The position numbers and the translations under genes are program-made. 38,593 bases of DNA from Bacteroidota bacterium (lineage in GTDB: Bacteria > Bacteroidota > Bacteroidia > Chitinophagales > BACL12), in contig JAKQVC010000102.1 of the NCBI GenBank assembly GCA_029571985.1, forward strand, positions 1-38,593, written 5' to 3'. A model generated the notes under the pieces. The model had not been told where the DNA came from. It made no database searches and was given only the letters and a program-made list of their open reading frames with translations. Positions 8,172 through 16,478 of the stretch are shown in pieces (position 1 is the first letter of the stretch; each line of letters begins with the position of its first letter).

Positions 8172-9622
8172 GCCGGTGGTTGTTGATTCGGGTCTTTAGG
8201 ACCTTCAGGTTTTGGTGGACGGTTTTGATTATTTGGCCTTGGGCCTCTTCTGGAATCTCTGTTCCTGTTCTGATTTGAATTATCGCGGCGCTGATTTTGC
8301 TGGCGATTATCCTGTTGATTGCGATCGCGATTTTGTTGTTGGTCGCGATTTTGATTCTGGTCGCGATTTTGTTGTTGATCGCGATTCTGATTCTGGTCGC
8401 GGCGCTGATTCTGATTATCGCGTCGTTGATTTTGCTGGCGATTATCTTGCTGGTTGCGATCGGTATTCGGACGACGGTCGTCGCGACGATTTTGATTTTG
8501 CGGTCTGTTTTTTTGTTTGCGTTTTTTATCATTCTTCTCCAGAGTACGCAAACTCACGTGTTCAATCACGGTAGCATATTCAACTTCTTTAGGAGCAGGT
8601 TCTTCTTCATACTGCATGGCATCCAAATGCTCCGGTTTTTGTCCGTTTGCATTCATGGCCAATATTTCGCGAACGGTTTCGAGGGTCATGGCGTATTGTT
8701 TTCCGCCATCCTTATATTCGTAAACCATTAACTTTTTGAAAATATCCGTTTTAATTAATCGGGCATCACCGGCTTCCGTGCGCAGATAATCTGCATGTCG
8801 CGGAAAATCCTGCAAGGCGTCCATGTAGGTATCCAACTCGTAATTCAGACAACATTTTAAACGACCGCACTGTCCGGATAATTTCGACTGATTGATACTC
8901 AGATTCTGGTAACGGGCGGCATGCGTGCTTACAGATTTAAAATCAGTTAGCCAGGTAGAGCAGCACAATTCGCGACCACAACTTCCTAAACCTCCGATTT
9001 TACCAGCTTCCTGACGGGCGCCGATTTGACGCATTTCTATTTTCACCCGGAATTCACGGGCATAAATCTTGATTAATTCGCGAAAATCTACGCGTTCGTC
9101 GGCAATATAATAGAAGGTGGCTTTGCGTTTATCGCCCTGGAATTCCACCTCACCAATTTTCATATTTAAGTTCAATTCACGGGCATACGTGCGGGCTTTC
9201 AGCATGATGGCTCCTTCCATGGAACGGCCTTCCATCATACGTTCTAAATCGGCATCGGAGGCTTTGCGCAAAATTGGACTGAAATTTCCATTGAGCGGCA
9301 CCTTGCGTTTTTTCATCTGGAGTTTCACCAGCTCGCCGCTTAATGAAATCCTGCCTACATCATATCCGGAGTCAGTTTCTACGCAAACCATATCGCCGGT
9401 CATGACATCCAGACCCTTGCTATTGATGTAAAAACCTTTTCGAACGCCGTTTTTGAAACTAATTTCGTGAATAGTAAATCGTTGAGAAACAGGCACAGGC
9501 ATGGCCCTGAGCCAATCATACGTATTGAGCTTATTGCAACCGCCGGTGGCGCAGTGCCCATTACTTTTGCATCCGGCAGGCGACCCATTTTGGGTACCTG
9601 TAGCACATCCTGCACAACTCAT
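8168..9622 (-). CDS. ricT: PSP1-domain protein RicT with long N/Q/R/D-rich tail
   Basis: This 484-residue protein has a PSP1 core (about 40-300). Conserved cysteines occur at the N-terminus (C3, C6, C18, C24, C29) and in the centre (C215, C220-C221, C252, C257-C258, within CGRELCC and CGRLKCC). The family member RicT/YaaT of Bacillus joins an Fe-S-containing complex that affects RNase Y and mRNA processing; its role in Bacteroidota is less clear. Residues from about 364 to 484 form a low-complexity tail made of repeated N, Q, R and D runs (for example NQNRDQQQNRD) and end in a proline-rich segment. The tail is probably disordered and positively charged, and could bind RNA. The gene is 16 bases downstream of holB and overlaps gldH. 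Confidence 0.85.
   Translation of the reverse strand: MSCAGCATGTQNGSPAGCKSNGHCATGGCNKLNTYDWLRAMPVPVSQRFTIHEISFKNGVRKGFYINSKGLDVMTGDMVCVETDSGYDVGRISLSGELVKLQMKKRKVPLNGNFSPILRKASDADLERMMEGRSMEGAIMLKARTYARELNLNMKIGEVEFQGDKRKATFYYIADERVDFRELIKIYAREFRVKIEMRQIGARQEAGKIGGLGSCGRELCCSTWLTDFKSVSTHAARYQNLSINQSKLSGQCGRLKCCLNYELDTYMDALQDFPRHADYLRTEAGDARLIKTDIFKKLMVYEYKDGGKQYAMTLETVREILAMNANGQKPEHLDAMQYEEEPAPKEVEYATVIEHVSLRTLEKNDKKRKQKNRPQNQNRRDDRRPNTDRNQQDNRQQNQRRDNQNQRRDQNQNRDQQQNRDQNQNRDQQQNRDRNQQDNRQQNQRRDNSNQNRNRDSRRGPRPNNQNRPPKPEGPKDPNQQPPA
8200..8520. repeat. Low-complexity in-frame repeats in the ricT tail
   Basis: Imperfect short repeats, with plus-strand runs such as TTGGTCGCGATTTTG and TGATTCTGGTCGCG, recur across this stretch. 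They encode the N/Q/R/D-rich tail of RicT. The reading frame stays open, so unit-number changes have preserved the frame. The repeats also create long but spurious open frames on the other strand and in the other minus-strand frame. Confidence 0.7.
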
Positions 9623-9638
9623 TTCCGCTCAAATTTAT

Positions 9639-10817
9639 TTATAGAGCCCATCGATCATAGAAAGGCTGCGTTGTCTGAATTTGTTTATTGAACTGCCTGA
9701 GCAGCACAACCGAAACGTACGACATCATGATCTTACCGTTAACGTTACGTTCTACAAAGTAAATGCATTTATCAAACAATTCAAGCATAGCCATCAGTCG
9801 CTCAACGCCCAACACCTTACCGAGGCCTTCTGCCGTGCGACGTTCTGCCTCTGTGAGGCGGGTCAATTGCGGCGCCCCGGTTTCCAGCAGGAGCACCTCC
9901 CTGAAAAAGTGCAGGCAATATCGAAAGAAGTTCTTTTGTTGTTCGCGCGAAAGCTTTAAAAACTGGTCATTCCAGGCAAAAATTTGCTTGACGTGCTGCC
10001 TGAAACACGGTTCCATCCACTCCCTGATCATCACAGCGTTGGCATTTTCATGCGCATCTATGAGGTCAATTGCCTCCTGCAGATTTCCACCGGCAAGCGC
10101 CGCCAAACTCGTTGCAGCATTGGGCGCTACCTCCCATACTTCCTGCAAATAGTGAGCCACATCGGCATCCGGAAGGCGCGGAAATTTGACGATTTGCACC
10201 CTCGACAGAATCGTATTGATAATGCGTTCTGCGTCGTGGGCTACCAAAATGAACAGGGTGTTATCGGGCGGTTCTTCCAGGAGTTTGAGGAGGCGGTTAC
10301 CCTCTTCCCGCAAGTATTCCGGCAGCCACAGGATTTGAATTTTATAGATGCCCTCATAGTTTTTGAGCGAAAGTCGCCGCAAAATATCCTGACATTCCTT
10401 GCTGGTGATATTACCCTGTTTATTGGTTTCGGTAAGTGAGTTTATCCAGTAATTATAATTGGCATAAGGCGTTTCCTCAGCAAATACGCGCCATTCAGGC
10501 ATCCAATCGGCACACAGCTCATGGTCATCATCTTTGATAAACGGGAAGGTGAAATGCAAATCCGGATGAATCAGCTTCTTGGTTTTGATACAGCTCGGAC
10601 ATTTCCCGCAGGAATCAGCAGAGGTGGTGCCATCGTCGAGGGTAATGTCCTGCTTATCCTCACAGTTTACATACTGGGCAAAAGCCAGCGCCATCGCCAG
10701 GTTACCGCACCCTTCAGGGCCCAGAAACAGCAGAGCGTGGCTCACACGGTTTTCCGCAACCGAGCGTATCAGCTGGTTTTTAATGAGCGATTGCCCTATG
10801 ACTTCACGAAAAAACAC
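9639..10817 (-). CDS. holB: DNA polymerase III subunit delta'
   Basis: This 392-residue protein is a clamp-loader subunit. Its AAA+ fold opens with VIGQ near residue 7 and HALLFLGPEGCGNLA, where the P-loop lysine is replaced by Asn39, as expected for delta', which does not hydrolyse ATP. The zinc-binding cysteines are visible at C52 and C70-x2-C73-x2-C76, and LLKLLEEPP together with the region around SRVQ (an SRC-like sensor motif) follow. It loads the beta clamp with delta and the DnaX subunits. It lies 30 bases downstream of the peroxidase gene and 16 bases upstream of ricT, so holB-ricT-gldH probably form one operon. Confidence 0.92.
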   Translation of the reverse strand: MFFREVIGQSLIKNQLIRSVAENRVSHALLFLGPEGCGNLAMALAFAQYVNCEDKQDITLDDGTTSADSCGKCPSCIKTKKLIHPDLHFTFPFIKDDDHELCADWMPEWRVFAEETPYANYNYWINSLTETNKQGNITSKECQDILRRLSLKNYEGIYKIQILWLPEYLREEGNRLLKLLEEPPDNTLFILVAHDAERIINTILSRVQIVKFPRLPDADVAHYLQEVWEVAPNAATSLAALAGGNLQEAIDLIDAHENANAVMIREWMEPCFRQHVKQIFAWNDQFLKLSREQQKNFFRYCLHFFREVLLLETGAPQLTRLTEAERRTAEGLGKVLGVERLMAMLELFDKCIYFVERNVNGKIMMSYVSVVLLRQFNKQIQTTQPFYDRWAL

Positions 10818-10847
10818 CCGGTTACGATAAGGTTATGTTTGGATAGA

Positions 10848-11342
10848 TTACTGAACACCAAGATACTTCAACAAAGCGTCATTGATAGGATCGGCTGCCG
10901 GTGTAAACACATCGATAAGTTTGCCTTCTTCATTACACAAGAATTTTTGGAAATTCCATGCGATATGGGCATTAGCGCCGCTTTCGAGTGGTTGACCGGT
11001 AAGCCATTTAAATACAGGGTTGGCCTGAGCACCTATCACCTCACTTTTTGAGGCCAGCGGAAAAGTGACACCATATTTATAGGAACAAAAATTCCTGATT
11101 TCTTTATCTGTTCCCGGTTCCTGTTCGCCAAAGTCGTTGCTCGGGAAGCCTACAATGGCAAGTTTATCGGCATATAATTCGTGTAATTCCTGCAATTGCT
11201 TGTATTGATCTGTATACATGCAATCACTGGCTGTATTTACAATCAGTACTTTTTTTCCGGCATATTGAGAGAAGTCAATTACACCACCATCAATAGCAGG
11301 ATACCGGAAATCGTGTAGTGTTGAACCATTCGTCGTCATCAT
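10848..11342 (-). CDS. Glutathione peroxidase family thiol peroxidase
   Basis: This 164-residue protein has the glutathione-peroxidase fold signature: NTASDC with peroxidatic Cys41, GFPSNDFGEQEPG containing Gln74, and WNFQKF near residue 128. The middle Cys usual in GFPCNQF is Ser68 here, while Cys86 in NFCSYKYGV sits where the resolving Cys of thioredoxin-dependent members lies. The protein is therefore more likely a thioredoxin-dependent peroxidase than a glutathione-using one. It has no signal peptide and should be cytoplasmic. It may head the operon with holB. It is divergent from the pterin synthase gene, 59 bases away. Confidence 0.88.
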   Translation of the reverse strand: MMTTNGSTLHDFRYPAIDGGVIDFSQYAGKKVLIVNTASDCMYTDQYKQLQELHELYADKLAIVGFPSNDFGEQEPGTDKEIRNFCSYKYGVTFPLASKSEVIGAQANPVFKWLTGQPLESGANAHIAWNFQKFLCNEEGKLIDVFTPAADPINDALLKYLGVQ

Positions 11343-11401
11343 CCGAGGTAAAATTACAGGTTTTTAACAACCTTTGTATGAAATATCGTGTTATGTCAGG
11401 T

Positions 11402-11812
11402 ATGAAGGCAACAGTTATTCGCAGAGCCACTTTTAATGCAGCGCATCGTTTACATAATCCCGCCTGGAGTGAGGAAAAAAATGCCGCCGTTTTTGGGTTG
11501 TGTAATAATCCGAAATATCACGGACATAATTATACCTTATTCGTTCACATCACCGGCGAGATAAATCCGGATACCGGTTATGTAATGGATTTAAAAGTGG
11601 TTCAGGATATGATTAAAGAATTGGTCATTGAACCCTTCGACCATCAGAATCTGAATTTAGATGTGCCTGCATTTGCCAACCTGATTCCTTCTGCTGAAAA
11701 TATTGCGCGCATTATTTACGACAGGTTCAGGGCGGCGCTGGATGATCAATTTGTTGTAAAAATAGTGTTGCACGAAACAGAAAATAATTTTGTTTCGTAT
11801 CCCGCTGAGTAA
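11402..11812 (+). CDS. 6-pyruvoyl-tetrahydropterin / 6-carboxy-tetrahydropterin synthase family protein
   Basis: From the ATG at 11402 this is 136 residues, the normal size for the family. The zinc-binding histidines are visible as FNAAH (His15) and YHGHNY (His40, His42), with catalytic Cys34 in GLCNNPKYHGH, the Asp-His pair in PFDHQNLNLD, and Glu in HETENN. The Cys-x5-His-x-His spacing is like eukaryotic-type pyruvoyl-tetrahydropterin synthases; E. coli QueD has a shorter spacing. It may make 6-carboxy-tetrahydropterin for queuosine or a tetrahydropterin. No queC, queE or folE is adjacent to decide. Upstream in-frame ATGs at 11378 and 11393 exist, but the family homology begins at 11402. Confidence 0.88.
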   Translation: MKATVIRRATFNAAHRLHNPAWSEEKNAAVFGLCNNPKYHGHNYTLFVHITGEINPDTGYVMDLKVVQDMIKELVIEPFDHQNLNLDVPAFANLIPSAENIARIIYDRFRAALDDQFVVKIVLHETENNFVSYPAE

Positions 11813-11820
11813 CTTTCCAT

Positions 11821-12234
11821 TTATTGTATTCCCGTATTTCCCTGAGCCAAAGGTATGCCCAGTTTGTGTTGCATCAATCCTGCAATACCGTCGGCACGTT
11901 GTTTCATCAAATCCGCACGTGGACCGCGATACAGCTGATCTACAACCGTATGAAAATGCAATAACCAACGCGAAAAATGTTGTGCCGTTAAAGGCGATTT
12001 TTCATGCAAACCGAAATGCGGTGCCATGGCATTTCGGGTATAGGTGATGGTGCCTAAAACCGTAGCTTCCCAAAAATCAATAATTAAAGGCGTGTGTGTT
12101 TCCCAATTGATACGGGCCACTTCATCAAATATATAACCGAGCTCAGGGTCCTTTCTTACCAGATCATAAAATGTGGTAATGATTTGAGTAATATCAGACC
12201 GGTCGCGAATATCCGTTTTTGCAATACAAGCCAT
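11821..12234 (-). CDS. Group III truncated haemoglobin
   Basis: This 137-residue protein matches the group III truncated globins (the family to which the Campylobacter Ctb protein belongs). It has the FYDLVRKDPELGYIF region near the N-terminus, a Trp-rich helix (FWEATVLGT), and the block PHFGLHEKSPLTAQHFSRWL, in which the His of AQHF is the likely proximal haem ligand. The protein is cytoplasmic. The group is associated with oxygen or nitrosative chemistry, but physiological roles are poorly fixed. It converges with the pterin synthase gene, leaving 8 bases between them. A TACCTTTG box on the minus strand at 12303-12296 is a possible -7 element; no good -33 TTG accompanies it. Confidence 0.88.
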   Translation of the reverse strand: MACIAKTDIRDRSDITQIITTFYDLVRKDPELGYIFDEVARINWETHTPLIIDFWEATVLGTITYTRNAMAPHFGLHEKSPLTAQHFSRWLLHFHTVVDQLYRGPRADLMKQRADGIAGLMQHKLGIPLAQGNTGIQ

Positions 12235-12652
12235 ATGTCAGTGCTGTTTATGGTTAAACGAGAAAGATTGCTGCAAGTGCAACCACTGCCTGTTACAAAG
12301 GTACCCCAATTCGCCTGAAGAGATGTATTTATTTTTGGGAATAGCAGCAATGGTAGGGATGTTGTAAATCACTTGCGTGTATCCATCACCACAAGATGCC
12401 TCTGCACAGAGCAAATAAACAAATTAGGACATTGTCCAGGCGTCCGGATGACTGTTTTGTATTGGATAGATTTTACCGAAATAATCAGAGTGACTAATAA
12501 TATATGCAATCGTCGCGAAACATGCGGTTAACGAAGCTTATATACACCTTAACCTTTTTTAACTTTGACGCTCAAATTTACTTGCAGCAACCTGTGTTAA
12601 GTATGTAAATTTGTAGCCCTTTTTAGTGCGATAAGACCAAACCTTAAGAATT
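12235..12652. other. Intergenic region with divergent promoters
   Basis: This gap of about 420 bases separates the haemoglobin gene from the bat operon. It contains a possible -7 box for each direction: 12296-12303 on minus and 12606-12613 on plus, with a second plus-strand match, TAACTTTG, at 12560-12567. I see no RNA gene, repeat or convincing small gene in it. The only tidy open frame, from 12323, is 14 codons long. Confidence 0.5.
12582..12613 (+). promoter_or_regulatory. Promoter of the moxR-bat operon
   Basis: TTG at 12582-12584, 21 bases, then TAAATTTG at 12606-12613 match the Bacteroidota consensus. The -7 box lies 39 bases before the ATG of the MoxR gene. Confidence 0.5.
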
Positions 12653-13654
12653 ATGGATGCAGCGATATCTACCGATATCAGGGAATTAAATGAACGGATT
12701 CATCAGGAGAGTGCCTTTATAGATTTATTGCGATTAGAAACCTCAAAGGCTATTGTTGGTCAGAAATACATGATTGACAGGCTATTGCTGGGATTATTGT
12801 CGCAGGGGCATATTTTATTGGAAGGCGTTCCCGGACTGGCAAAAACCTTAGCTATCAAAACACTGGCCTCTGCCATTGATGCCAAATTTGCCCGGATACA
12901 GTTTACACCAGATTTATTGCCGGCAGATTTAATAGGCACGATGATTTACAATCAGAAGGATAACAACTTCAGTGTGCGCAAAGGACCAATTTTTGCGAAT
13001 TTCATTTTAGCGGATGAAATTAACCGCGCCCCTGCCAAAGTGCAAAGCGCCCTTCTGGAAGCGATGCAAGAAAAGCAGGTAACAATTGGCGAAACAACCT
13101 TTAAACTGGAAGAACCATTTCTGGTATTGGCCACACAAAATCCGATAGAACAGGAAGGTACTTATCCGTTGCCGGAAGCACAGATCGACCGATTTATGCT
13201 GAAGGTTGTTATCAGCTATCCGGAGAAGGAAGAAGAAAAACAAATTATTCGTCAAAACGTTAGCGGTACACTTCAGGCTATTTCTCAGATAATTAAACCG
13301 GAAGAAATTTTACGTGCGCGCAATTTGGTTCGTGAAGTTTACATGGATGAGAAGATAGAAAACTATATTCTGGATATTGTTTCCGCCACGCGTAATCCGG
13401 AGTTACACAAACTCGCCAAATTAAAACATCTCATTGCATATGGCGGCTCACCGCGTGCATCTATAAATCTGGCACTTGCAGGCAAAGCCTATGCATTTAT
13501 TAAACGCAGAGGTTATGTTATTCCGGAGGATATCCGTTCTGTTTGTCAGGATGTTTTACGCCACCGCATTGGATTAACATACGAAGCTGAAGCTGAAAAT
13601 ATCACCGCTGAAGATATTATTGCAGAGATACTGAATGTTGTAGAAGTGCCATAA
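12653..13654 (+). CDS. MoxR-family AAA+ ATPase
   Basis: This 333-residue protein has Walker A GVPGLAKT (58-65), Walker B ILADEIN (118-124) and the sensor-1 region ATQNPIEQEGTYPLPEAQIDRF shortened here to its start ATQNP and end DRF. The C-terminal lid contains GGSPRA, typical of MoxR proteins. MoxR ATPases act as chaperones for the VWA-domain proteins encoded beside them, here DUF58, BatA and BatB. The gene is first in an eight-gene plus-strand operon and is 16 bases before the DUF58 gene. The protein is soluble, with no signal peptide. Confidence 0.93.
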   Translation: MDAAISTDIRELNERIHQESAFIDLLRLETSKAIVGQKYMIDRLLLGLLSQGHILLEGVPGLAKTLAIKTLASAIDAKFARIQFTPDLLPADLIGTMIYNQKDNNFSVRKGPIFANFILADEINRAPAKVQSALLEAMQEKQVTIGETTFKLEEPFLVLATQNPIEQEGTYPLPEAQIDRFMLKVVISYPEKEEEKQIIRQNVSGTLQAISQIIKPEEILRARNLVREVYMDEKIENYILDIVSATRNPELHKLAKLKHLIAYGGSPRASINLALAGKAYAFIKRRGYVIPEDIRSVCQDVLRHRIGLTYEAEAENITAEDIIAEILNVVEVP

Positions 13655-13670
13655 ACACCACACGTGTCCT

Positions 13671-14546
13671 ATGGATAAAGCGACCTTGCTGAAGAAAGTC
13701 CGGCTCATAGAGATCAAAACAAAAGGGATCTCACAAAATATTTTTTCTGGCGAATATCATTCTGCCTTCAAAGGCCGTGGTATGAGTTTCAGTGAGGTTC
13801 GTGAATATACGTATGGTGATGATGTGCGGAATATCGAGTGGAATGTTACAGCCCGCATGAATCATCCGTTTGTGAAGGTGTATGAAGAGGAGCGGGAATT
13901 AACGGTGATGCTGTTAATTGATATTAGTCGCTCCGCCTTTTTCGGCACACAGGTGCAAACAAAAAATGCACTGATTACAGAAATTGCGGCCGTGTTGAGT
14001 TTTTCCGCAATTAATAATAATGATAAGGTGGGTGTTATTTTATTTACTGACCGTATAGAAAAATTCATTCCGCCCAAAAAAGGGAAAACGCATATTCTGC
14101 GTATCATCAGCGATTTATTAGAAACAGAACCAAAAGGCAAAGGCACAGATATTGCCGCTGCGTTGGATTATTTTAATCACGTCGTGAAAAAGCGCAGTAT
14201 TGCATTTGTATTCAGCGATTTTTTTGACCGCCAATACGAGAAGCCCCTGCAAATAGCTGCGCGTAAGCATGATGTAATCGGGGTACATATTCACGACAAG
14301 CGGGAAGAAGAAATGCCTCGTGCAGGCATTATACGCATGTATGATGCCGAAACCGAAACCTTGCAATGGGTGGATACCCACGATGCAAAAACGCGTCAGG
14401 CTTATGCGTCGTATTTCAGAGAAAGTGTGCAGTATTTCCGCCAAACCTTTTTGAAAAGCGGTGCAGATACCATCAGCATTCACAGCCAAAAACCATATAT
14501 CAACGAGTTACACGGTTTTTTTAGAAAACGGATGATGTTGAGATAA
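13671..14546 (+). CDS. DUF58 protein (VWA-like), bat operon
   Basis: This 291-residue protein contains the DUF58 core. Visible blocks are GRGMSFSEVREYTYGDDVR (about 40-60), then IEWNVTARM, and DISRSAFFG, a MIDAS-like Asp-x-Ser-x-Ser element of a von Willebrand A-like fold. Members of this family are almost always encoded next to a MoxR ATPase and are thought to be its client or partner. There is no signal peptide or membrane segment. It ends one base before the next ATG, so the genes are tightly coupled. Confidence 0.9.
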   Translation: MDKATLLKKVRLIEIKTKGISQNIFSGEYHSAFKGRGMSFSEVREYTYGDDVRNIEWNVTARMNHPFVKVYEEERELTVMLLIDISRSAFFGTQVQTKNALITEIAAVLSFSAINNNDKVGVILFTDRIEKFIPPKKGKTHILRIISDLLETEPKGKGTDIAAALDYFNHVVKKRSIAFVFSDFFDRQYEKPLQIAARKHDVIGVHIHDKREEEMPRAGIIRMYDAETETLQWVDTHDAKTRQAYASYFRESVQYFRQTFLKSGADTISIHSQKPYINELHGFFRKRMMLR

Positions 14547-14547
14547 G

Positions 14548-15471
14548 ATGAAGAAACTGGTAACATATTGCTGTGCATGTTTGGCAACAACAAGTTTGTT
14601 TGCGCAAGCTCAATTGCAGGTTAAAACAGACAAGGATCAATATTTAATAGGCGATTATATTCATGTTACCATCACGATTACCGGCAACCAGAAGTCAACT
14701 TTCTTTTGGCCTGAAGCTGAGTCGGTAATGCCATTTGAATTAGTATCAGAAAATCCCATCGATACCGTAATAAACGGCAGCAACGTGATCCTGACCAAAA
14801 GTATGGTTGTGAGCATGTATGAGCCGGGTGATGCTTATTTCCCACAAATACAAATACCCTATCAACAAAAAAATGACACTACCCGATATGTGTTACAATC
14901 TGATTCAATCGGATTACGCATACAGGGTATTGATGTGGATACTACACAAAATATCAAACCGATTTTGGATGTTTTAGATGTTTCGGTTAAAAAGAATATT
15001 TGGTTGTGGATAGCTATTTGCCTGGGCGCACTTGCGCTCATAGGTTTGGCGATATGGTACTTTGTCTTACGCAAAAAGCCTGAAGTGCAAGTGGTGAAAC
15101 CAGAACGTAAAGTAACCATTACAGAAAAGTATTTAGTGCAGTTGCAGGCTTTGGAAGAGAGAAAACTCTGGCAACAGAATCAACGCAAATTATATTATTC
15201 AGAATTGACAGCTATTTTGCGTCAATATATTGAAGAAAGGTTTTCTGTTTCCACTATGGAACATACCAGCGATGAAATTATCAGTCAGGCATCGCGTCAT
15301 CCGGAATTGCGCCATTTTATCGCAGACCTTGAATATGTTTTATCGCTGGCTGATATGGCGAAATTTGCGAAATCACATCCATTAGCTGATGAAAATATCA
15401 GAGCAATGGAAATGGTGCGCAGTTTTGTGCAGCAAACACCTGTTATTGAATCCGTAAATCCTGAGGCATAA
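14548..15471 (+). CDS. BatD-like membrane-anchored protein of the bat operon
   Basis: This 307-residue protein has a signal peptide (about 1-20, ending SLFAQ), an immunoglobulin-like periplasmic part (about 22-145) resembling the repeated domains of BatD, one membrane helix (about 150-170, starting WLWIAICLG), and a cytoplasmic helical tail. Proteins with this layout commonly sit between DUF58 and BatA in Bacteroidota and are usually labelled as unknown or DUF4381-like. It shares its stop/start base with batA (TAATG). It probably belongs to the same membrane complex; no enzymatic motif is visible. Confidence 0.8.
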   Translation: MKKLVTYCCACLATTSLFAQAQLQVKTDKDQYLIGDYIHVTITITGNQKSTFFWPEAESVMPFELVSENPIDTVINGSNVILTKSMVVSMYEPGDAYFPQIQIPYQQKNDTTRYVLQSDSIGLRIQGIDVDTTQNIKPILDVLDVSVKKNIWLWIAICLGALALIGLAIWYFVLRKKPEVQVVKPERKVTITEKYLVQLQALEERKLWQQNQRKLYYSELTAILRQYIEERFSVSTMEHTSDEIISQASRHPELRHFIADLEYVLSLADMAKFAKSHPLADENIRAMEMVRSFVQQTPVIESVNPEA

Positions 15472-16478
15472 TGGATTGGATTACTGACATACAATTTGCT
15501 GACCCCTGGTTCTTTTTATTGCTGTTGGGCATACCCCTTTACCTGTATCTGCGCAAACGCATAGAGCGCAATCGATTTGTAAGATTGCGCATGAGCACTT
15601 TAGAAGGTGTCTCAAAAAAACCAACGGGCCGGGTAAGGTTTATGTTTTTACTGCCTGTTTTTCGCTTACTTACTTATATCTGTATTGTTATTGCCCTTGC
15701 GCGTCCACAAACGCATTTTTCGAATTCAAGGTTATATTCGGAAGGCATTGATATTATGTTGTCGCTGGATGTATCACCGAGTATGTACGCCATAGATTTT
15801 AAGCCAAATCGCATGGAGGCGGCAAAGGTGGCTGCACAGTCATTTATTGATGCGCGTCCGAACGACCGTATTGGATTAGTTGTATTTGCCGGAGAAGCTT
15901 TTACACAATGCCCTGCTACGCTTGATCATAATTTATTGAAGGCCCAGGTTGAACAGGCCGATAACTGGTATTTAAAAGATGGCACTGCCATTGGTGATGG
16001 CTTATTTATGGCGGTAAACCGTTTAGCAGATAGTACCAATCCCGGGCAAAAAGTCATTATTTTATTAACTGACGGGGTACGTATTGGCGGTAAATTTTCG
16101 CCTCTGGATGCCGCACAGGCTGCTAAGCAATTAAATATTCGGGTGTATACGATTGGAGTGGGTTCAAAAAGCAATTCACCTATTCCGGTGGTTGATAAAA
16201 ATGGACGCAGAATTTTCGAATTAGATCCACGCATTTCCTATGATGAACCCATGATGCAGGAAATTGCCCAAATGACAGGCGGAACACATTTCAAAGCCAG
16301 TTCTCCTGAATCACTTATTGACGTTTATCAGGAAATTGACAAAATAGAAAAACAAAAAATAGCCGTAGATATAACTAGGAGAAACGAAGAACACTACTTT
16401 TATTTCGCACTCGTTGCGGTTATTTTATTATTTGCAGAAATGTTGCTTTCACACACTTTATTTCGTTCGCTGACATAA
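15471..16478 (+). CDS. batA: BatA, VWA-domain membrane protein
   Basis: This 335-residue protein has two N-terminal membrane helices (about 13-28 and 57-77) and a von Willebrand A domain with an intact MIDAS (D100-V-S-P-S104, then KDGTAIGDG and LLTDG). A C-terminal helix (about 312-330) re-enters the membrane. BatA belongs to the Bat set first linked to aerotolerance in Bacteroides; the proteins form inner-membrane complexes whose molecular job is still unclear. One-base overlaps at both ends (TAATG) show translational coupling with its neighbours. Confidence 0.92.
   Translation: MDWITDIQFADPWFFLLLLGIPLYLYLRKRIERNRFVRLRMSTLEGVSKKPTGRVRFMFLLPVFRLLTYICIVIALARPQTHFSNSRLYSEGIDIMLSLDVSPSMYAIDFKPNRMEAAKVAAQSFIDARPNDRIGLVVFAGEAFTQCPATLDHNLLKAQVEQADNWYLKDGTAIGDGLFMAVNRLADSTNPGQKVIILLTDGVRIGGKFSPLDAAQAAKQLNIRVYTIGVGSKSNSPIPVVDKNGRRIFELDPRISYDEPMMQEIAQMTGGTHFKASSPESLIDVYQEIDKIEKQKIAVDITRRNEEHYFYFALVAVILLFAEMLLSHTLFRSLT

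Noticed and set aside
8092-8731. Long open frames on the other strand and in another minus frame across the ricT tail, giving runs of Ile/Leu/Val or Asp/Arg
   Set aside because: They are shadows of the low-complexity repeat in the ricT tail. The RicT frame is supported by the conserved PSP1 core and by the gldH overlap.
12323-12367. Short open frame in the gap before the bat operon
   Set aside because: It has only 14 codons, with no ribosome-binding context or recognisable sequence.
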